Shown: positions 42,274 to 51,826, counted from the first letter of the stretch. The stretch: DNA of 64,000 bases from Acidobacteriota bacterium (GCA_038040445.1 JBBPIG010000008.1:45117-109116); one strand, 5' to 3'. Numbers and translations: made by a program. The notes: generated from the letters alone by a model not told the origin.

Positions 42274-42457
42274 TCCGCTCCTCTAAAGTGGCAGCGGAAC
42301 TCGCGCGCAAGACAACCAAAACTCAGAAAAAGTATACAAAGCACTCGCTGAACCCGCGCTTGTTTCACTGTAGGGTTCGCACCGTGTTTTTGACTTGGTA
42401 GACGCGCGGCCATATAATCCGGCCGGCCCATTTCCGCTCGGGCCGGGAGGCAGCTTC

Positions 42458-43258
42458 TTGGCGCAGTTGCGTATCATTTACTTTCTCATCTCGTTGGTGG
42501 CGATTGCTTCGACTGTCGCGTGCAGTCGCCCGTCACAGGCGCACAACAGTTCGGTTCAACCTGTCGCCGATGCGTCAGCCGATTCCGATGCCGATGGCAT
42601 TCCAGATAAAGCCGAGCTGCGCCCCTTCGATGATCGTCAGAACTTCAGGCAATGGTTTGCGGCAATCGCTGAATTGCAGTTTTACCAAATCAGCAATGAA
42701 TGGAACGCCGAGCAACGCGACTGTGCCGGGCTGGTTCGTTTCGCGTGGCGAGAAGCGTTACGCAAGCACGACCGGCCGTGGTTCCAGAAGATGGGCGCGG
42801 AATACGAACCCGTCGCGCCCGATGTGCGAGCGTTCAGCCTCGACACGAATCCTCTCGGCGAAAAACTCTTTCGTAGGGACTTCGGTTCGTTTCAAGAGGG
42901 CGATCTCGCGAGCGCCAAGTTCTCAGAGTTCGCGGACGCGCGCACGCTTAAGAACTTCAACTGCGTCTTCGTGAGCCGTGTCCGCCGCCGCGCCCAGCGA
43001 GGCGATCTGCTGTTCTTTCATCAACCCTGGGTTCAGAAATTCCCTTACCACCTGATGATCTTTATTGGTGAGCCAGTGCGTGACGGCGAAGGCGCAGCGG
43101 ACTGGGTCGTCTATCACACAGGGTCTTCGCCGACAGACGAAGGCTCGTTGAAGAAAGTGCGCCTTGCCGTGCTGGATCATCATCCGGACAAACGCTGGCG
43201 GCCGATTGAGATCAATCCAAACTTCCTTGGCTACTATCGACTCAAGATGCTTGATTGA
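42458..43258 (+). CDS. DUF1175 (YfaT-like) lipoprotein
   Basis: 266 residues. Lipoprotein signal IIYFLISLVAIASTVAC, a short Asp/Ala linker, then a conserved domain with AEQRDCAGLVRFAWREAL (an NlpC/P60-like Cys followed by Ala-Gly-Leu), RRAQRGDLLFFHQPW and PYHLMIFIGEP. The Cys-then-His order suggests a papain-like amidase fold, but that is inference. The start is TTG 42458 with GGGAGG seven bases upstream. In E. coli yfaT precedes the alpha-2-macroglobulin gene yfaS; here the A2M gene follows 14 bases after the stop. Confidence 0.87.
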   Translation: MAQLRIIYFLISLVAIASTVACSRPSQAHNSSVQPVADASADSDADGIPDKAELRPFDDRQNFRQWFAAIAELQFYQISNEWNAEQRDCAGLVRFAWREALRKHDRPWFQKMGAEYEPVAPDVRAFSLDTNPLGEKLFRRDFGSFQEGDLASAKFSEFADARTLKNFNCVFVSRVRRRAQRGDLLFFHQPWVQKFPYHLMIFIGEPVRDGEGAADWVVYHTGSSPTDEGSLKKVRLAVLDHHPDKRWRPIEINPNFLGYYRLKMLD

Positions 43259-43272
43259 AGGAGGCATCGAAC

Positions 43273-46200
43273 GTGTTCAAAGATAATTCATATAGTCATC
43301 GCGGCCTGATAACCGTAGCGGTCTACCTGTTTGTCATCGCCGGCGCGCTTTCGATATCAACGTTGCGGCTCCGCGCTCAGAGCGGAGCGGTTGAGACCGC
43401 CGCCTCGGGAGCGGCTTCCACAGCCAATTACAAGCCTTACTTCTCTCTGTCCACCAATCGCACCTATGGCACTGCCGATCGAGCGCGCGTATGGATCAAC
43501 TACGTCGGCGTCGACCACATGGACTTTCGTGTTTATCGAGTCGGCGACCCTGTCAAGTTTTTCAAACAACTCGACGATCCCCACCAGATGGGCGAGGGTG
43601 AGAAGTATCAGATCATCGCGGCTCTCAAGAAAGAACCGTCTGCTCTGGAAAAAGTCCGCTCGTTCAAAGTCTCGATCTTCAAATCGATCAAGGATTATTT
43701 CCGCAACCAGCTCCGCCGTGGCACGCGCGAGTCGCTCAACCAGAAGCTCAATCGCGAAGGCGATCGCCAGCCGCTCAACGTCGCCGACTATGCGCGAGTT
43801 CCGCTGCTCAACCCCGATCAGATGGTCAGCAGTTGGCGCGAGAGGCTGACCCCGCTTGATAACCTATACGACACGCGGATGGTGATGCTGGGCAAGCGCG
43901 ACCCCGGTGTGTACCTGATCGAAGCGGTCAACGGCGACCTCCGCGCCTACACCATAGCGATCGTCACCGATCTCACGATGATCAATAAGACGACTCCGAC
44001 CGGCGAGATGCTCATCTATACCGCCGATCGCAAATCCGGCGCGCCACGGGGAGGAGTAAAAGTCGAAATCATCAAAGCTAAGAAGTCCGTCGCCACCGGA
44101 ACGACCGACAAGAGCGGCATGTTGAAGACACGCATCGAGCAGCCTAAGCGCGAGGCTGAACAGGCGCCGGAGGACCGCGATCCCGAAGCCGAGGCTTCAA
44201 GCGAGCAGCGCAACTCCTATCTGGTCACCGCACGCGACCACGATCATTTCGCGCTCTCGGATCTGGCGGCGTATTACTTCGGGGGCTACCAGAGCGAAGG
44301 GTACGAGGGGGAGGGTGAAAGCGAGGGCGGCGGCGGACTCACGGGTTACATCTACACCGATCGGCCCATCTACCGTCCAGCTCAGAAAGTGTTCTTCAGA
44401 GGAATACTGCGGACCGCCGGCGAGCGGGGATATGAATTGCCCAGCGGCTCTGTCAATGCGACTATCGAGGACCCGAACGGCGGCAAGCTTTTGGAAGCCG
44501 ATTTGAAGCTGACCGCGCGAGGGACCTTCAGCGGGGCGGTCGATATTGCGCCGGGCGCGCCGCTTGGCCAGTACCGCATCATCGCCAAGACCGGCGCCGC
44601 CAGCGCAAGCGAATACTTCGAAGTCCAGGAGTACAAAAAGCCCGAATACAAAGTGAGTGTCACGACTCCCAGAAAATTCGTCGAGGTCGGCCAGAAGGTC
44701 AAGTTCTTAATCGAAGCGCGCTACTTCTTTGGAGAGCCCGTCAAAGAAGCTGACGTCACTTACTACATCTATCGGTCCCGGTATTATCCGTGGTGGTGGG
44801 CTGAAGATGATGATGCGGAAGCCGATGAATCGGAGAATCAAGACGAAGGCGGCTACGGCTACGGTAATGATATGGTCAAAGATGGCCAGGGAGTTTTGAA
44901 AGCGGACGGAAAGATGGAAGTTGAGTTCGAAGTTCCCGCCGCCGACGAGAAGGATTCTTCCGACTATACCTACCGTCTGGAAGCGCAGGTCACCGACCAG
45001 TCACGCCGAACGATCGAAGCGCGCGCGAGCTTCGTCGGCACGCGCGGCAACGTCGTCGCCAACACTCGCACGGATCGCTACGTCTACTATGAAGGTGACA
45101 CGGCAAAGATCAAGGTCAGCACAAGCGACTACGAGGGCCGCCCGCTTGCCGCCGGCGTCACGCTCAAGTTCATCGAGCGCCGGTGGGACGCAACGCAAAA
45201 GCAGGATGAGTCGGGCAGGACGCGCTATGAGTACACCATGCGTGAGCGCGAGCTGGCGTCGGCCGATGTTTCCACCAATCAGCAGGGCGAGGCCAGCTAC
45301 GACTACGCCGTGACCGCGCCCGGCAGCATAAACATCAAGACGATAGTCAAAGACGGAAAGAAACAATATCCCTCGAATGAGGATTACCTGTGGGTGGCGG
45401 ACAGGAAAAGCGAGGGGTCGGACTGGTCCTTCGGTGACGACCAGTCGATCAAGCTGGTCGCCGACAAGAAGTCTTATCAACCTGGCGAGACGGCTCACGT
45501 GCTGGCAATGCTGCCAACCGACAAGGCTCACTTGCTGGTGACGACCGAGCTGACCGGCGTGATGACCGCCCGGATAGTCGACGCTCCGTCGCGCGCGGTG
45601 ATGATCGACGTTCCGATTGAGCCTCGATATGCGCCGAACGTGTATCTGAACGTCGCTTATGTGAAGGACGGCGAGATGTACACGCACGACCGGTTGCTAA
45701 GCGTGCCCGCGCGGAGCAAGTTTCTCGACATCGAAGTCCTTGCCGACAAGAAGGAATACAAGCCGCGCGAGACGGCTCGCTACACGATACTCGCTCGCAA
45801 CTCGGACGGCTCACCGGCGCCGGGCGCGGAGCTTAGCCTGGGCGTCGTCGATGAAGCCATCTACAGCGTCAAGCCTGATCAAACGCGCGACATTCGCAAA
45901 GCGTTTTATGGACGGCGCTACAACCAGGTGCAGACGATCTTCACCATCTCTTACTACTTCAAAGGTCACTCGGGCGAAAAGCCGCTAAACATCGCCGCCA
46001 ACAAACCGGCTTATCAATTGGCCGATTTCAAGAATGAAGGCCAGTACGCCGAGCCGACCATTCGAAAAGATTTCAAGGACACAACCTTCTGGCAGCCTGA
46101 CATCGTGACCGGATCAGACGGCAAGGCTACGGTTGAGGTCAAGCTGCCCGACAACCTGACTACGTGGCGGGCTACGGTTCGCGGCGTCACCGCGGACACT

Positions 46201-48189
46201 CGAGTCGGCTCGGCGATTCTGAAATTCGTCGCGCGCAAGAACCTGATCCTCAGGCTCGCGACGCCGCGCTTCCTGACCGAAGGCGACACGGTCACGTTGT
46301 CGGCGATCGTTCACAACTATCTCGACGCGGCCAAGGCCGTGCAAATCTCAATCGATGTCACCGGCGCGCGCCTGCTGGACTCGGCGTCGCAGACGGTGAC
46401 CATCCCGAAACAAGGCGAGCATCGGATCGATTGGCGTGTTGCGGCGAATCAAGTGGGAGAGGTAAAGCTGCTGGCAAAAGCGCTGACCGATCAAGAATCG
46501 GACGCGGTAGAAATTCCTCTCGAGGTTGTGCCGCACGGATTGAAGCAAAGCACCGGCGGCGCGATAACGCTTTCGGGAGACAACGACGAGAAGACAATCG
46601 CGCTCAACCTGCCGGCCGATGCTCACGCGCAAGCGCGCTCGCTTCGCATCGAGGCGGCGCCTTCAATAGCCGGAACGCTGTTCGGCGCGCTTGACTATCT
46701 GACCGCGTATCCTTACGGGTGCACCGAACAGACGATGTCGAGCTTCTTGCCAAATGTGATCGTTGCCGCGGCGCTGAAGGAAGTAAAAACCGCCTCGATT
46801 CGAGCAACGAATGATCTTGGCACGAAGGTGCAGCGCGGGATGGATCGACTCTACGGCTTCCAGCACGACGACGGGGGCTGGGGTTGGTGGAAGGATGACA
46901 AGACCGATCCGTTCATGACCGCCTACGTGATCGACGGGTTGACGCTGGCGTCTCGCGGCGGCTACGCGACGGATAAGTCTCGCATAACCAACGGCCGGGA
47001 CAAGCTTATGCGAATGATCGCCGCCGGCAAGGGCGATGACGGACAGTCGATTGATCCCGACACACGCGCCTATATGATTTACGCGCTCGGCGAGAGCGGA
47101 ACCGTAGACGCGGCATTGATCAACGAGCTGTTCTCCAAGCGAGGCGAGCTGCAAGCCTACGGCCGCGCGCTGCTTGCATTAGCGCTCAAGCAGCACCGCG
47201 ATGACGCTCGGGCGAAGCAAGTCGCGGGTGAGATCGAGCAAGCCGCTCGCTCCAACGAGTACGACACGCACTGGGAATCGAAACACACGTCGCACGGCTA
47301 CACAGTCGAAAACGACACCGAAGCGACGGCGCTCTCGCTCAAGGCGCTGGCCCGAATAAACCCGCAGAGCGCGCTGCTGGCAAAGGCGGCGAGATGGCTG
47401 GTAGGGACTCGCCGCAACGGCTACTACTGGGAGTCGACAAGGCAGACGGCGTTCGCGATCTTCGGGCTGATTGATTACGTTAAGGTCAGCAAGGAGCTCT
47501 CTCCGGACTACTCGGTTCAGGTGTACCTGAACGGCGAGCAGATAATCTCGAAGCAGGTGACGGCTGCAGACGTCGCTTCGGCGCAAGCGTTCCTCATCGA
47601 GCGCAAAGGCTCGCAGCTCGGCGGCTCAAATCAAGTGCGAGTGGTCAAGACCGGCAAAGGCGCGTTGTATCTCTCGACTTCGCTCAACTACTTCACTCGC
47701 GATGAAGAAATTCAGGCCCAGGCATCACCGAATCTGACGCTGACTCGCGAGTACCTGCGGCTTCGCGTGGTGGAAAGCGGCGAAAAGGCGAGATGGGAGA
47801 TCGAGCCGCTAAAGGGCGAGCTGCGCTCGGGTGATTTGATCGTATCGCGCCTTCGCGTTCAGGGTTCGAGAGCGCAGTACATGATGATCGAAGATCCGAT
47901 TCCCGCCGGCTGCGAACAGATCGACCGAATCAGCGGACTCGACCTGGCTTACGTCGCCGATGCAGGCTCGAGGCGATGGACGGATTGGTACAGCGCGCGC
48001 GAGTTCCGGGATCAGAAGACGGCGTTGTTCGTGGACTACTTCGACGGCGACGCGATGTTTCAAGTCGCGTTGCGAGTCGAAGTGCCCGGCGACTTTCGCG
48101 TAGGGCCGGCTCGCGCGGAGTTGATGTATCAGCCGACGGTGCAGTCGAACACAGCCAGTGGGAAGATGAGGTTTCTTGATAAGAAGTGA
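43273..48189 (+). CDS. Bacterial alpha-2-macroglobulin with thioester motif
   Basis: 1638 residues. An N-terminal signal or anchor (GLITVAVYLFVIAGALSIST), several MG domains (GYIYTDRPIYRPAQKVFFRG, PDNLTTWRATVRG), and the thioester site YGCTEQTMSSFLPN with Cys1150 and Gln1153 in a helical toroid (DDGGWGWWKDD). An intact thioester allows covalent trapping of attacking proteases in the periplasm, as for E. coli YfhM. The start is GTG 43273 with AGGAGG eight bases upstream. Its last 150 bases have a diverged second copy at 49325-49462. Confidence 0.93.
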   Translation: MFKDNSYSHRGLITVAVYLFVIAGALSISTLRLRAQSGAVETAASGAASTANYKPYFSLSTNRTYGTADRARVWINYVGVDHMDFRVYRVGDPVKFFKQLDDPHQMGEGEKYQIIAALKKEPSALEKVRSFKVSIFKSIKDYFRNQLRRGTRESLNQKLNREGDRQPLNVADYARVPLLNPDQMVSSWRERLTPLDNLYDTRMVMLGKRDPGVYLIEAVNGDLRAYTIAIVTDLTMINKTTPTGEMLIYTADRKSGAPRGGVKVEIIKAKKSVATGTTDKSGMLKTRIEQPKREAEQAPEDRDPEAEASSEQRNSYLVTARDHDHFALSDLAAYYFGGYQSEGYEGEGESEGGGGLTGYIYTDRPIYRPAQKVFFRGILRTAGERGYELPSGSVNATIEDPNGGKLLEADLKLTARGTFSGAVDIAPGAPLGQYRIIAKTGAASASEYFEVQEYKKPEYKVSVTTPRKFVEVGQKVKFLIEARYFFGEPVKEADVTYYIYRSRYYPWWWAEDDDAEADESENQDEGGYGYGNDMVKDGQGVLKADGKMEVEFEVPAADEKDSSDYTYRLEAQVTDQSRRTIEARASFVGTRGNVVANTRTDRYVYYEGDTAKIKVSTSDYEGRPLAAGVTLKFIERRWDATQKQDESGRTRYEYTMRERELASADVSTNQQGEASYDYAVTAPGSINIKTIVKDGKKQYPSNEDYLWVADRKSEGSDWSFGDDQSIKLVADKKSYQPGETAHVLAMLPTDKAHLLVTTELTGVMTARIVDAPSRAVMIDVPIEPRYAPNVYLNVAYVKDGEMYTHDRLLSVPARSKFLDIEVLADKKEYKPRETARYTILARNSDGSPAPGAELSLGVVDEAIYSVKPDQTRDIRKAFYGRRYNQVQTIFTISYYFKGHSGEKPLNIAANKPAYQLADFKNEGQYAEPTIRKDFKDTTFWQPDIVTGSDGKATVEVKLPDNLTTWRATVRGVTADTRVGSAILKFVARKNLILRLATPRFLTEGDTVTLSAIVHNYLDAAKAVQISIDVTGARLLDSASQTVTIPKQGEHRIDWRVAANQVGEVKLLAKALTDQESDAVEIPLEVVPHGLKQSTGGAITLSGDNDEKTIALNLPADAHAQARSLRIEAAPSIAGTLFGALDYLTAYPYGCTEQTMSSFLPNVIVAAALKEVKTASIRATNDLGTKVQRGMDRLYGFQHDDGGWGWWKDDKTDPFMTAYVIDGLTLASRGGYATDKSRITNGRDKLMRMIAAGKGDDGQSIDPDTRAYMIYALGESGTVDAALINELFSKRGELQAYGRALLALALKQHRDDARAKQVAGEIEQAARSNEYDTHWESKHTSHGYTVENDTEATALSLKALARINPQSALLAKAARWLVGTRRNGYYWESTRQTAFAIFGLIDYVKVSKELSPDYSVQVYLNGEQIISKQVTAADVASAQAFLIERKGSQLGGSNQVRVVKTGKGALYLSTSLNYFTRDEEIQAQASPNLTLTREYLRLRVVESGEKARWEIEPLKGELRSGDLIVSRLRVQGSRAQYMMIEDPIPAGCEQIDRISGLDLAYVADAGSRRWTDWYSAREFRDQKTALFVDYFDGDAMFQVALRVEVPGDFRVGPARAELMYQPTVQSNTASGKMRFLDKK

Positions 48190-48260
48190 GGGTGTCGAAG
48201 TTATAGAAATAGATTAGGCATAGTTAGCAAGACGGCTGTTTGGCGTGATATTCTCCGAGC

Positions 48261-48566
48261 ATGCGGTTCCAAGAATTGGAGGCCGAGTGGGACGACGATA
48301 ATGTGGAGCACATCGCAAGGCACCGCGTGGAACCCGAGGAAGTGGAAGAGATCATCTATGAGGATTGCTATCCCTCGTGGATTGTGCGCGGGCGGCGGCG
48401 CGTTGTCCATGAAGCGCGATGGAGGCTTTACGGACAAACGTGCGCCGGTCGTTATCTCATCGTGGTGGCGGCACCGTACCCGCAAAGTGGAGTATGGCGT
48501 GCGGTGACCGCGATGGAAATGGATTGCCGAACTCGACGGAGGTATAAACAGTGGCGAGGAAACTGA
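48261..48566 (+). CDS. brnT: BrnT-type toxin
   Basis: 101 residues. AEWDDDNVEHIARHRVEPEE with EVEEIIYED, then RWRLYGQTCAGRYLIVVAAP and a closing MEMDCRTRRRYKQWRGN are the BrnT family, a RelE-fold ribonuclease toxin. Its 3' end overlaps the antitoxin start by 16 bases. It follows A2M by 71 bases. Confidence 0.88.
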   Translation: MRFQELEAEWDDDNVEHIARHRVEPEEVEEIIYEDCYPSWIVRGRRRVVHEARWRLYGQTCAGRYLIVVAAPYPQSGVWRAVTAMEMDCRTRRRYKQWRGN

Positions 48567-48847
48567 CAGCAGCACAGCGCCGGGCTCTTCGTAAGGAGGC
48601 CGAAGAATGGGACCGCCTCAGCGATGAGGATTGGGCGCGACTTTTCGACGAAGGCACGCCCGTTAAGGTCCATATCCGACGACCGGCGCCTAAGACCCTG
48701 ACGGTCGCACTTGATGAGAAGACGCTGAACCGGCTTCGGCGCATTGCCCGACGGAAGCAAGTGCGTCCGAGGCAACTCGCGGCGATCTGGATCGCGGAGC
48801 GACTTGGAGAAGAACCGGCTACAGAACCCGTTCCTCGTACCGGCTAA
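48551..48847 (+). CDS. BrnA-like antitoxin (CopG/RHH-type)
   Basis: 98 residues. A helical N-terminus (LTAAQRRALRKEAEEWDRL), a ribbon-helix-helix C-terminus with TLTVALDEKTLNRLRRIARR and VRPRQLAAIWIAERLG. The start is GTG 48551 with GGAGG eight bases upstream. It should neutralise the BrnT toxin and repress the operon. Confidence 0.83.
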   Translation: MARKLTAAQRRALRKEAEEWDRLSDEDWARLFDEGTPVKVHIRRPAPKTLTVALDEKTLNRLRRIARRKQVRPRQLAAIWIAERLGEEPATEPVPRTG

Positions 48848-49045
48848 GCAGCGCGTTAAGGGATCCGCGATGAGCGCGGCTGCCAATAACGAGAATGGCG
48901 GGCAGTGGTCGGTCCGCGCGGTGATGACCTGATCATCGAGTCGTTTCACAATGTCATCTGCTATGAAATCATCCTCTTGATTAACTCCGCTCCGCGCGAA
49001 CGCGAAGTCGCGGAAACCTGTTTGCTAAACGATAGAAGGTTACAA

Positions 49046-49312
49046 ATGGGAGCTACTCTAAGCGCAGATGTTCTGGAAGACGATATCGCGGTATCTTTGG
49101 CACGTGTGCTCGCGTCTGCGAATAAGCGTGCCCGCGAATTGAACAAAAGTGTTCCGCGGAGTCTCATTACCATCACGCAGCTAATCGACAATGGCCCGTC
49201 CTGGCGCATTGACTACGGCCCTAAGGATTATGTTGGGCGGCGTGGTGGCGACCTAGTCATTGAAGTGGACGCTACCGACGCAAGCATCAAACAGGTTCTC
49301 CGTGGGCGGTAA
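49046..49312 (+). CDS. Small hypothetical protein after BrnTA
   Basis: 88 residues. A first helix (EDDIAVSLARVLASANKRAR) followed by a beta segment SWRIDYGPKDYVGRRGGDLV and VIEVDATDASIKQVLRGR. Not recognised; it may be a small NTF2- or immunity-type domain. GAAGG lies before ATG 49046. Upstream, near 48900-48945, a short frame reading VGPRGDDLIIES resembles its VGRRGGDLVIEV and may be a relic of a second copy. Confidence 0.6.
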   Translation: MGATLSADVLEDDIAVSLARVLASANKRARELNKSVPRSLITITQLIDNGPSWRIDYGPKDYVGRRGGDLVIEVDATDASIKQVLRGR

Positions 49313-49324
49313 GTCAAGAGTTAC

Positions 49325-49462
49325 GGACTGGTTCGACGGTGCCGCGACGTTGCGAGTGCAAGTGCCGGCGAGTTTCGAGTGGCTCCGGCACGCGCGGAGT
49401 TGATGTATCAGCCGCCGGTGCGGTCTAACACCGCAGGCGCGCGAGTGAGCATTGTGGATTAG
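49325..49462 (+). pseudogene. Diverged fragment of the alpha-2-macroglobulin 3' end
   Basis: Aligns with 48032-48189 of the intact gene. After one missing base near 49366 it reads RAELMYQPPVRSNTAGARV then a stop TAG at 49460-49462, against RAELMYQPTVQSNTASGKM in the intact gene. Over the best 75 bases I count about 11 differences. A second, smaller gap lies towards the 5' end. It is a fragment of a related allele with its own stop codon. Confidence 0.9.
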
Positions 49463-49488
49463 AAAGTAAGGAGGAGGAATAAAAACCA

Positions 49489-50175
49489 ATGAACTGGAAG
49501 CCTTCTTTGTTGCAAAACATGATGCGGAGTCGCGGCGCTGTTTTGCTTGCACTGACTGCGCTTTCGGCGCCGATCACCTTCTCATCCGCAATACCGCCCA
49601 CAGTAACTCCTTTTTGTGCGTGCTGTGCTGACCCAGGAGAATGGAGTTTAGGAACTGACAAGATTGACGATTATCAGATGAAAGAACTCAACAGGCTTAC
49701 GCTCGACGGAGTGGCAAATTTCTATACAACTGATGCGTGGCCTGATGGCGTTTCTGGTGTCGCTGCACCTGACGGCTATCAAGACGGTTATTTTGTTATT
49801 TCAATAGTGCGCGAAGAGCCGGACTGGAAACTCTTTTTCAAAACATTGAAAAGTGAAAAGGGCGCGTTGATTCTGACGATACCTGGAATGGCCACATTCT
49901 TCGAGGCGGACATTGCGCAAGGCCCACGGCCAGAACGAAAGACAACAGCGGGGCTTTACAAGGAAATTCGGTTGGAAGGAAAAGTTCGTGGCACTGGGAT
50001 TTTCGCAAAGGGGGTTGTGCCGAAAACCAAATACCGGCTTGTGCTGCAAGGGAGCGGAAATAGGTGTTTGAATGCGGAGGACTTCTATCGTTGGAACCTG
50101 CGAGTCTCCGGTCCACAGGCGGAATATACCATCTACGGGTACTTTGCCAAGCCTACTCCGGGAATCAATCGTTAA
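49489..50175 (+). CDS. Secreted hypothetical protein
   Basis: 228 residues. Signal peptide (GAVLLALTALSAPITFSSA), then a Cys-rich start (PFCACCADPGEW) and a beta-rich domain with KALTLDGVANFYTTD-like and RLEGKVRGTGIFAKG segments. Not recognised. AGGAGGA lies about 12 bases before the ATG. Together with the next two genes it is visibly more A/T-rich than the core genes around it, which suggests acquisition. Confidence 0.65.
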   Translation: MNWKPSLLQNMMRSRGAVLLALTALSAPITFSSAIPPTVTPFCACCADPGEWSLGTDKIDDYQMKELNRLTLDGVANFYTTDAWPDGVSGVAAPDGYQDGYFVISIVREEPDWKLFFKTLKSEKGALILTIPGMATFFEADIAQGPRPERKTTAGLYKEIRLEGKVRGTGIFAKGVVPKTKYRLVLQGSGNRCLNAEDFYRWNLRVSGPQAEYTIYGYFAKPTPGINR

Positions 50176-50202
50176 AGTTTATCCATCGTTTATACTCTTG
50201 CC

Positions 50203-50619
50203 ATGCCCAAGCTGGACATCATTCACAACGCCGTGAAGAATGCTCTAATAAAAGATGGCTGGACGATTACTCACGACCCTTTCACCATTCAATACAAAGA
50301 ACTGAAGTTGTATGCGGATCTGGCTGCGGAAAGACCTTTTGCGGCTGAGCGCGGTGGCGTGAGAATCGTCGTTGAAGTCAAAAGTTTCGTCGGCACATCC
50401 AAACTTCAAGACTTGAAATTGGCCCTCGGACAATACGACATCTATCATAGTTTTTTGAAAGTAATCGCGCCTGAGCGCAAACTCTACGTAGCCATCAGCC
50501 ACGCAGCGTACAAGGGGTTCTTTGGCAAAGAGGCTATACAGTTGATAGTCAATACTCATCCACTTCCGTTGATCGTAGTTAACTTGGAAACTGAGGAGAT
50601 AGTGCAATGGATAAACTGA
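50203..50619 (+). CDS. xisH: XisH-family fdxN element excision factor
   Basis: 138 residues. MPKLDIIHNAVKNALIKDGW, then LYADLAAERPFAAERGGVRI with VEVKSFVG (the Glu-x-Lys of a PD-(D/E)XK-like fold) and LALGQYDIYHSFL are diagnostic. XisH and XisI were found as factors needed for fdxN element excision in Anabaena, but they occur in many bacteria without that element; their general role is unsettled. Confidence 0.93.
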   Translation: MPKLDIIHNAVKNALIKDGWTITHDPFTIQYKELKLYADLAAERPFAAERGGVRIVVEVKSFVGTSKLQDLKLALGQYDIYHSFLKVIAPERKLYVAISHAAYKGFFGKEAIQLIVNTHPLPLIVVNLETEEIVQWIN

Positions 50620-50948
50620 AAGAGTATCACGAACTGCTAAAGCGCATCTTGACCGAGCAGGTCGAACTATGTCGCCGCCAACCGGTGCCCGATGTCGAGA
50701 CCTTTCTTGTGATTGATGAAGAACACAGGAACTACATTTGGATGAATGTTGGCTGGCAAAACGGAGAGCGGGTGTGCGGGATGACAGTTTACGTTCGCAT
50801 CTGCGATGGCAAATTCTGGATAGAAGAAGACTGGACGGAAGACGGAATTGCTACTGACCTGGTGCGTGAAGGCGTTCCCAAAGAAGACATAGTGCTTGCT
50901 TTCCACGACCCCGAGACGCGCAAGCATACCGACTTCGCCGCGGCTTGA
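50607..50948 (+). CDS. xisI: XisI-family fdxN element excision factor
   Basis: 113 residues. LKEYHELLKRILTEQV at the start, IWMNVGWQNGERVCGMTVYV in the middle, and WTEDGIATDLVREGVPKEDI near the end are typical XisI. It overlaps xisH by 13 bases, and GAGGAG precedes the ATG, so the two are coupled. Confidence 0.93.
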   Translation: MDKLKEYHELLKRILTEQVELCRRQPVPDVETFLVIDEEHRNYIWMNVGWQNGERVCGMTVYVRICDGKFWIEEDWTEDGIATDLVREGVPKEDIVLAFHDPETRKHTDFAAA

Positions 50949-50977
50949 GCCGAAAAGCGTCAGCCCAGTTCACTGCT

Positions 50978-51826
50978 ATGATCAAAAGAATCTTTCACGC
51001 AATCACCTCAGCCTTGCGCGAGTTGTTTCGCCGCTGGGGTGCGCTACTCATTTTGTTGGCGCTCTACCTCGCGATGCTCGGCGCGATCTATCTGTTCTTC
51101 GTCACGCGCGAGGCGACCGTAGGGCAGTTGCTGTTGTCATTGCTGTTGGCGCTCGCAGCTCCCGTGTTGTTCCTGGTCATTCAGACGATGGCTGCGAGAT
51201 ACAATCAAGGAAGTACGCGCGCATGGGCGTTGCTTGGAGGCTCACTGCGCGACTTCTGGAAGCTGCTGGTGATAGTCGCGCCCCTTATTCTAATTGCCGT
51301 GCTTGCAGTTTATCTGTTCGGCAAGATCGAAACGACCGCTCCGGCGGCGGCTGTTCGCGAAGCAGTGCGCTCGATACCTGCTCCTTCTAGGCCTGCCGCT
51401 CCAAAGCCGCAGCCGGTTAATTGGCAATCCGTCGCCATAACAACCCTCCAGTACCTGATGTTCTGTTTGGTGCTGCCGCTAGCCGCAATTCATCTGTGGA
51501 TCGGCACTGCGCGCGATGGACTCAAAGCGACTGTGAAACGATCCGCGCGCATTCTCGGCCGAGCGTTCGCGCCGCAAGCAGTGATCACCTACGCGATCGG
51601 CTTCGTCTTCTTCGCCGTGATCCCATACTTCCTGATTGTGACCAAGACATCGGCCGCCAGTGCCTGGCTTGACGTCGCGTTGTTAGGCTCGCGGCTGGTG
51701 CTGGCAGTTGTGTTCTCACTCATTGGTTGGGTCGTAACTGTCGGCGCGCTTGGGAGACTGGAAGGCGGTAGCGAGAATGTCGCTCAAGCGGGTGAAAGCG
51801 CCGGTCATGTTCCTGCCGAAGCATAA
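50978..51826 (+). CDS. Integral membrane protein of unknown function
   Basis: 282 residues with about six hydrophobic helices (ALLILLALYLAMLGAIYLFF, LLLSLLLALAAPVLFLVI, LLVIVAPLILIAVLAVYLFG, LQYLMFCLVLPLAAIHLWIG and two more). A Pro/Ala loop separates two groups. I do not recognise the family. ATG 50978 is chosen since the frame upstream overlaps xisI. It overlaps the start of the next gene by 50 bases, so the two are probably co-transcribed. Confidence 0.7.
   Translation: MIKRIFHAITSALRELFRRWGALLILLALYLAMLGAIYLFFVTREATVGQLLLSLLLALAAPVLFLVIQTMAARYNQGSTRAWALLGGSLRDFWKLLVIVAPLILIAVLAVYLFGKIETTAPAAAVREAVRSIPAPSRPAAPKPQPVNWQSVAITTLQYLMFCLVLPLAAIHLWIGTARDGLKATVKRSARILGRAFAPQAVITYAIGFVFFAVIPYFLIVTKTSAASAWLDVALLGSRLVLAVVFSLIGWVVTVGALGRLEGGSENVAQAGESAGHVPAEA

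Noticed and set aside
38672..50948. Search for an integrase, transposase or resolvase in the accessory stretch
   Set aside because: None was found by eye. Integration by a site-specific recombinase therefore remains only a model for the gene-tail copies.
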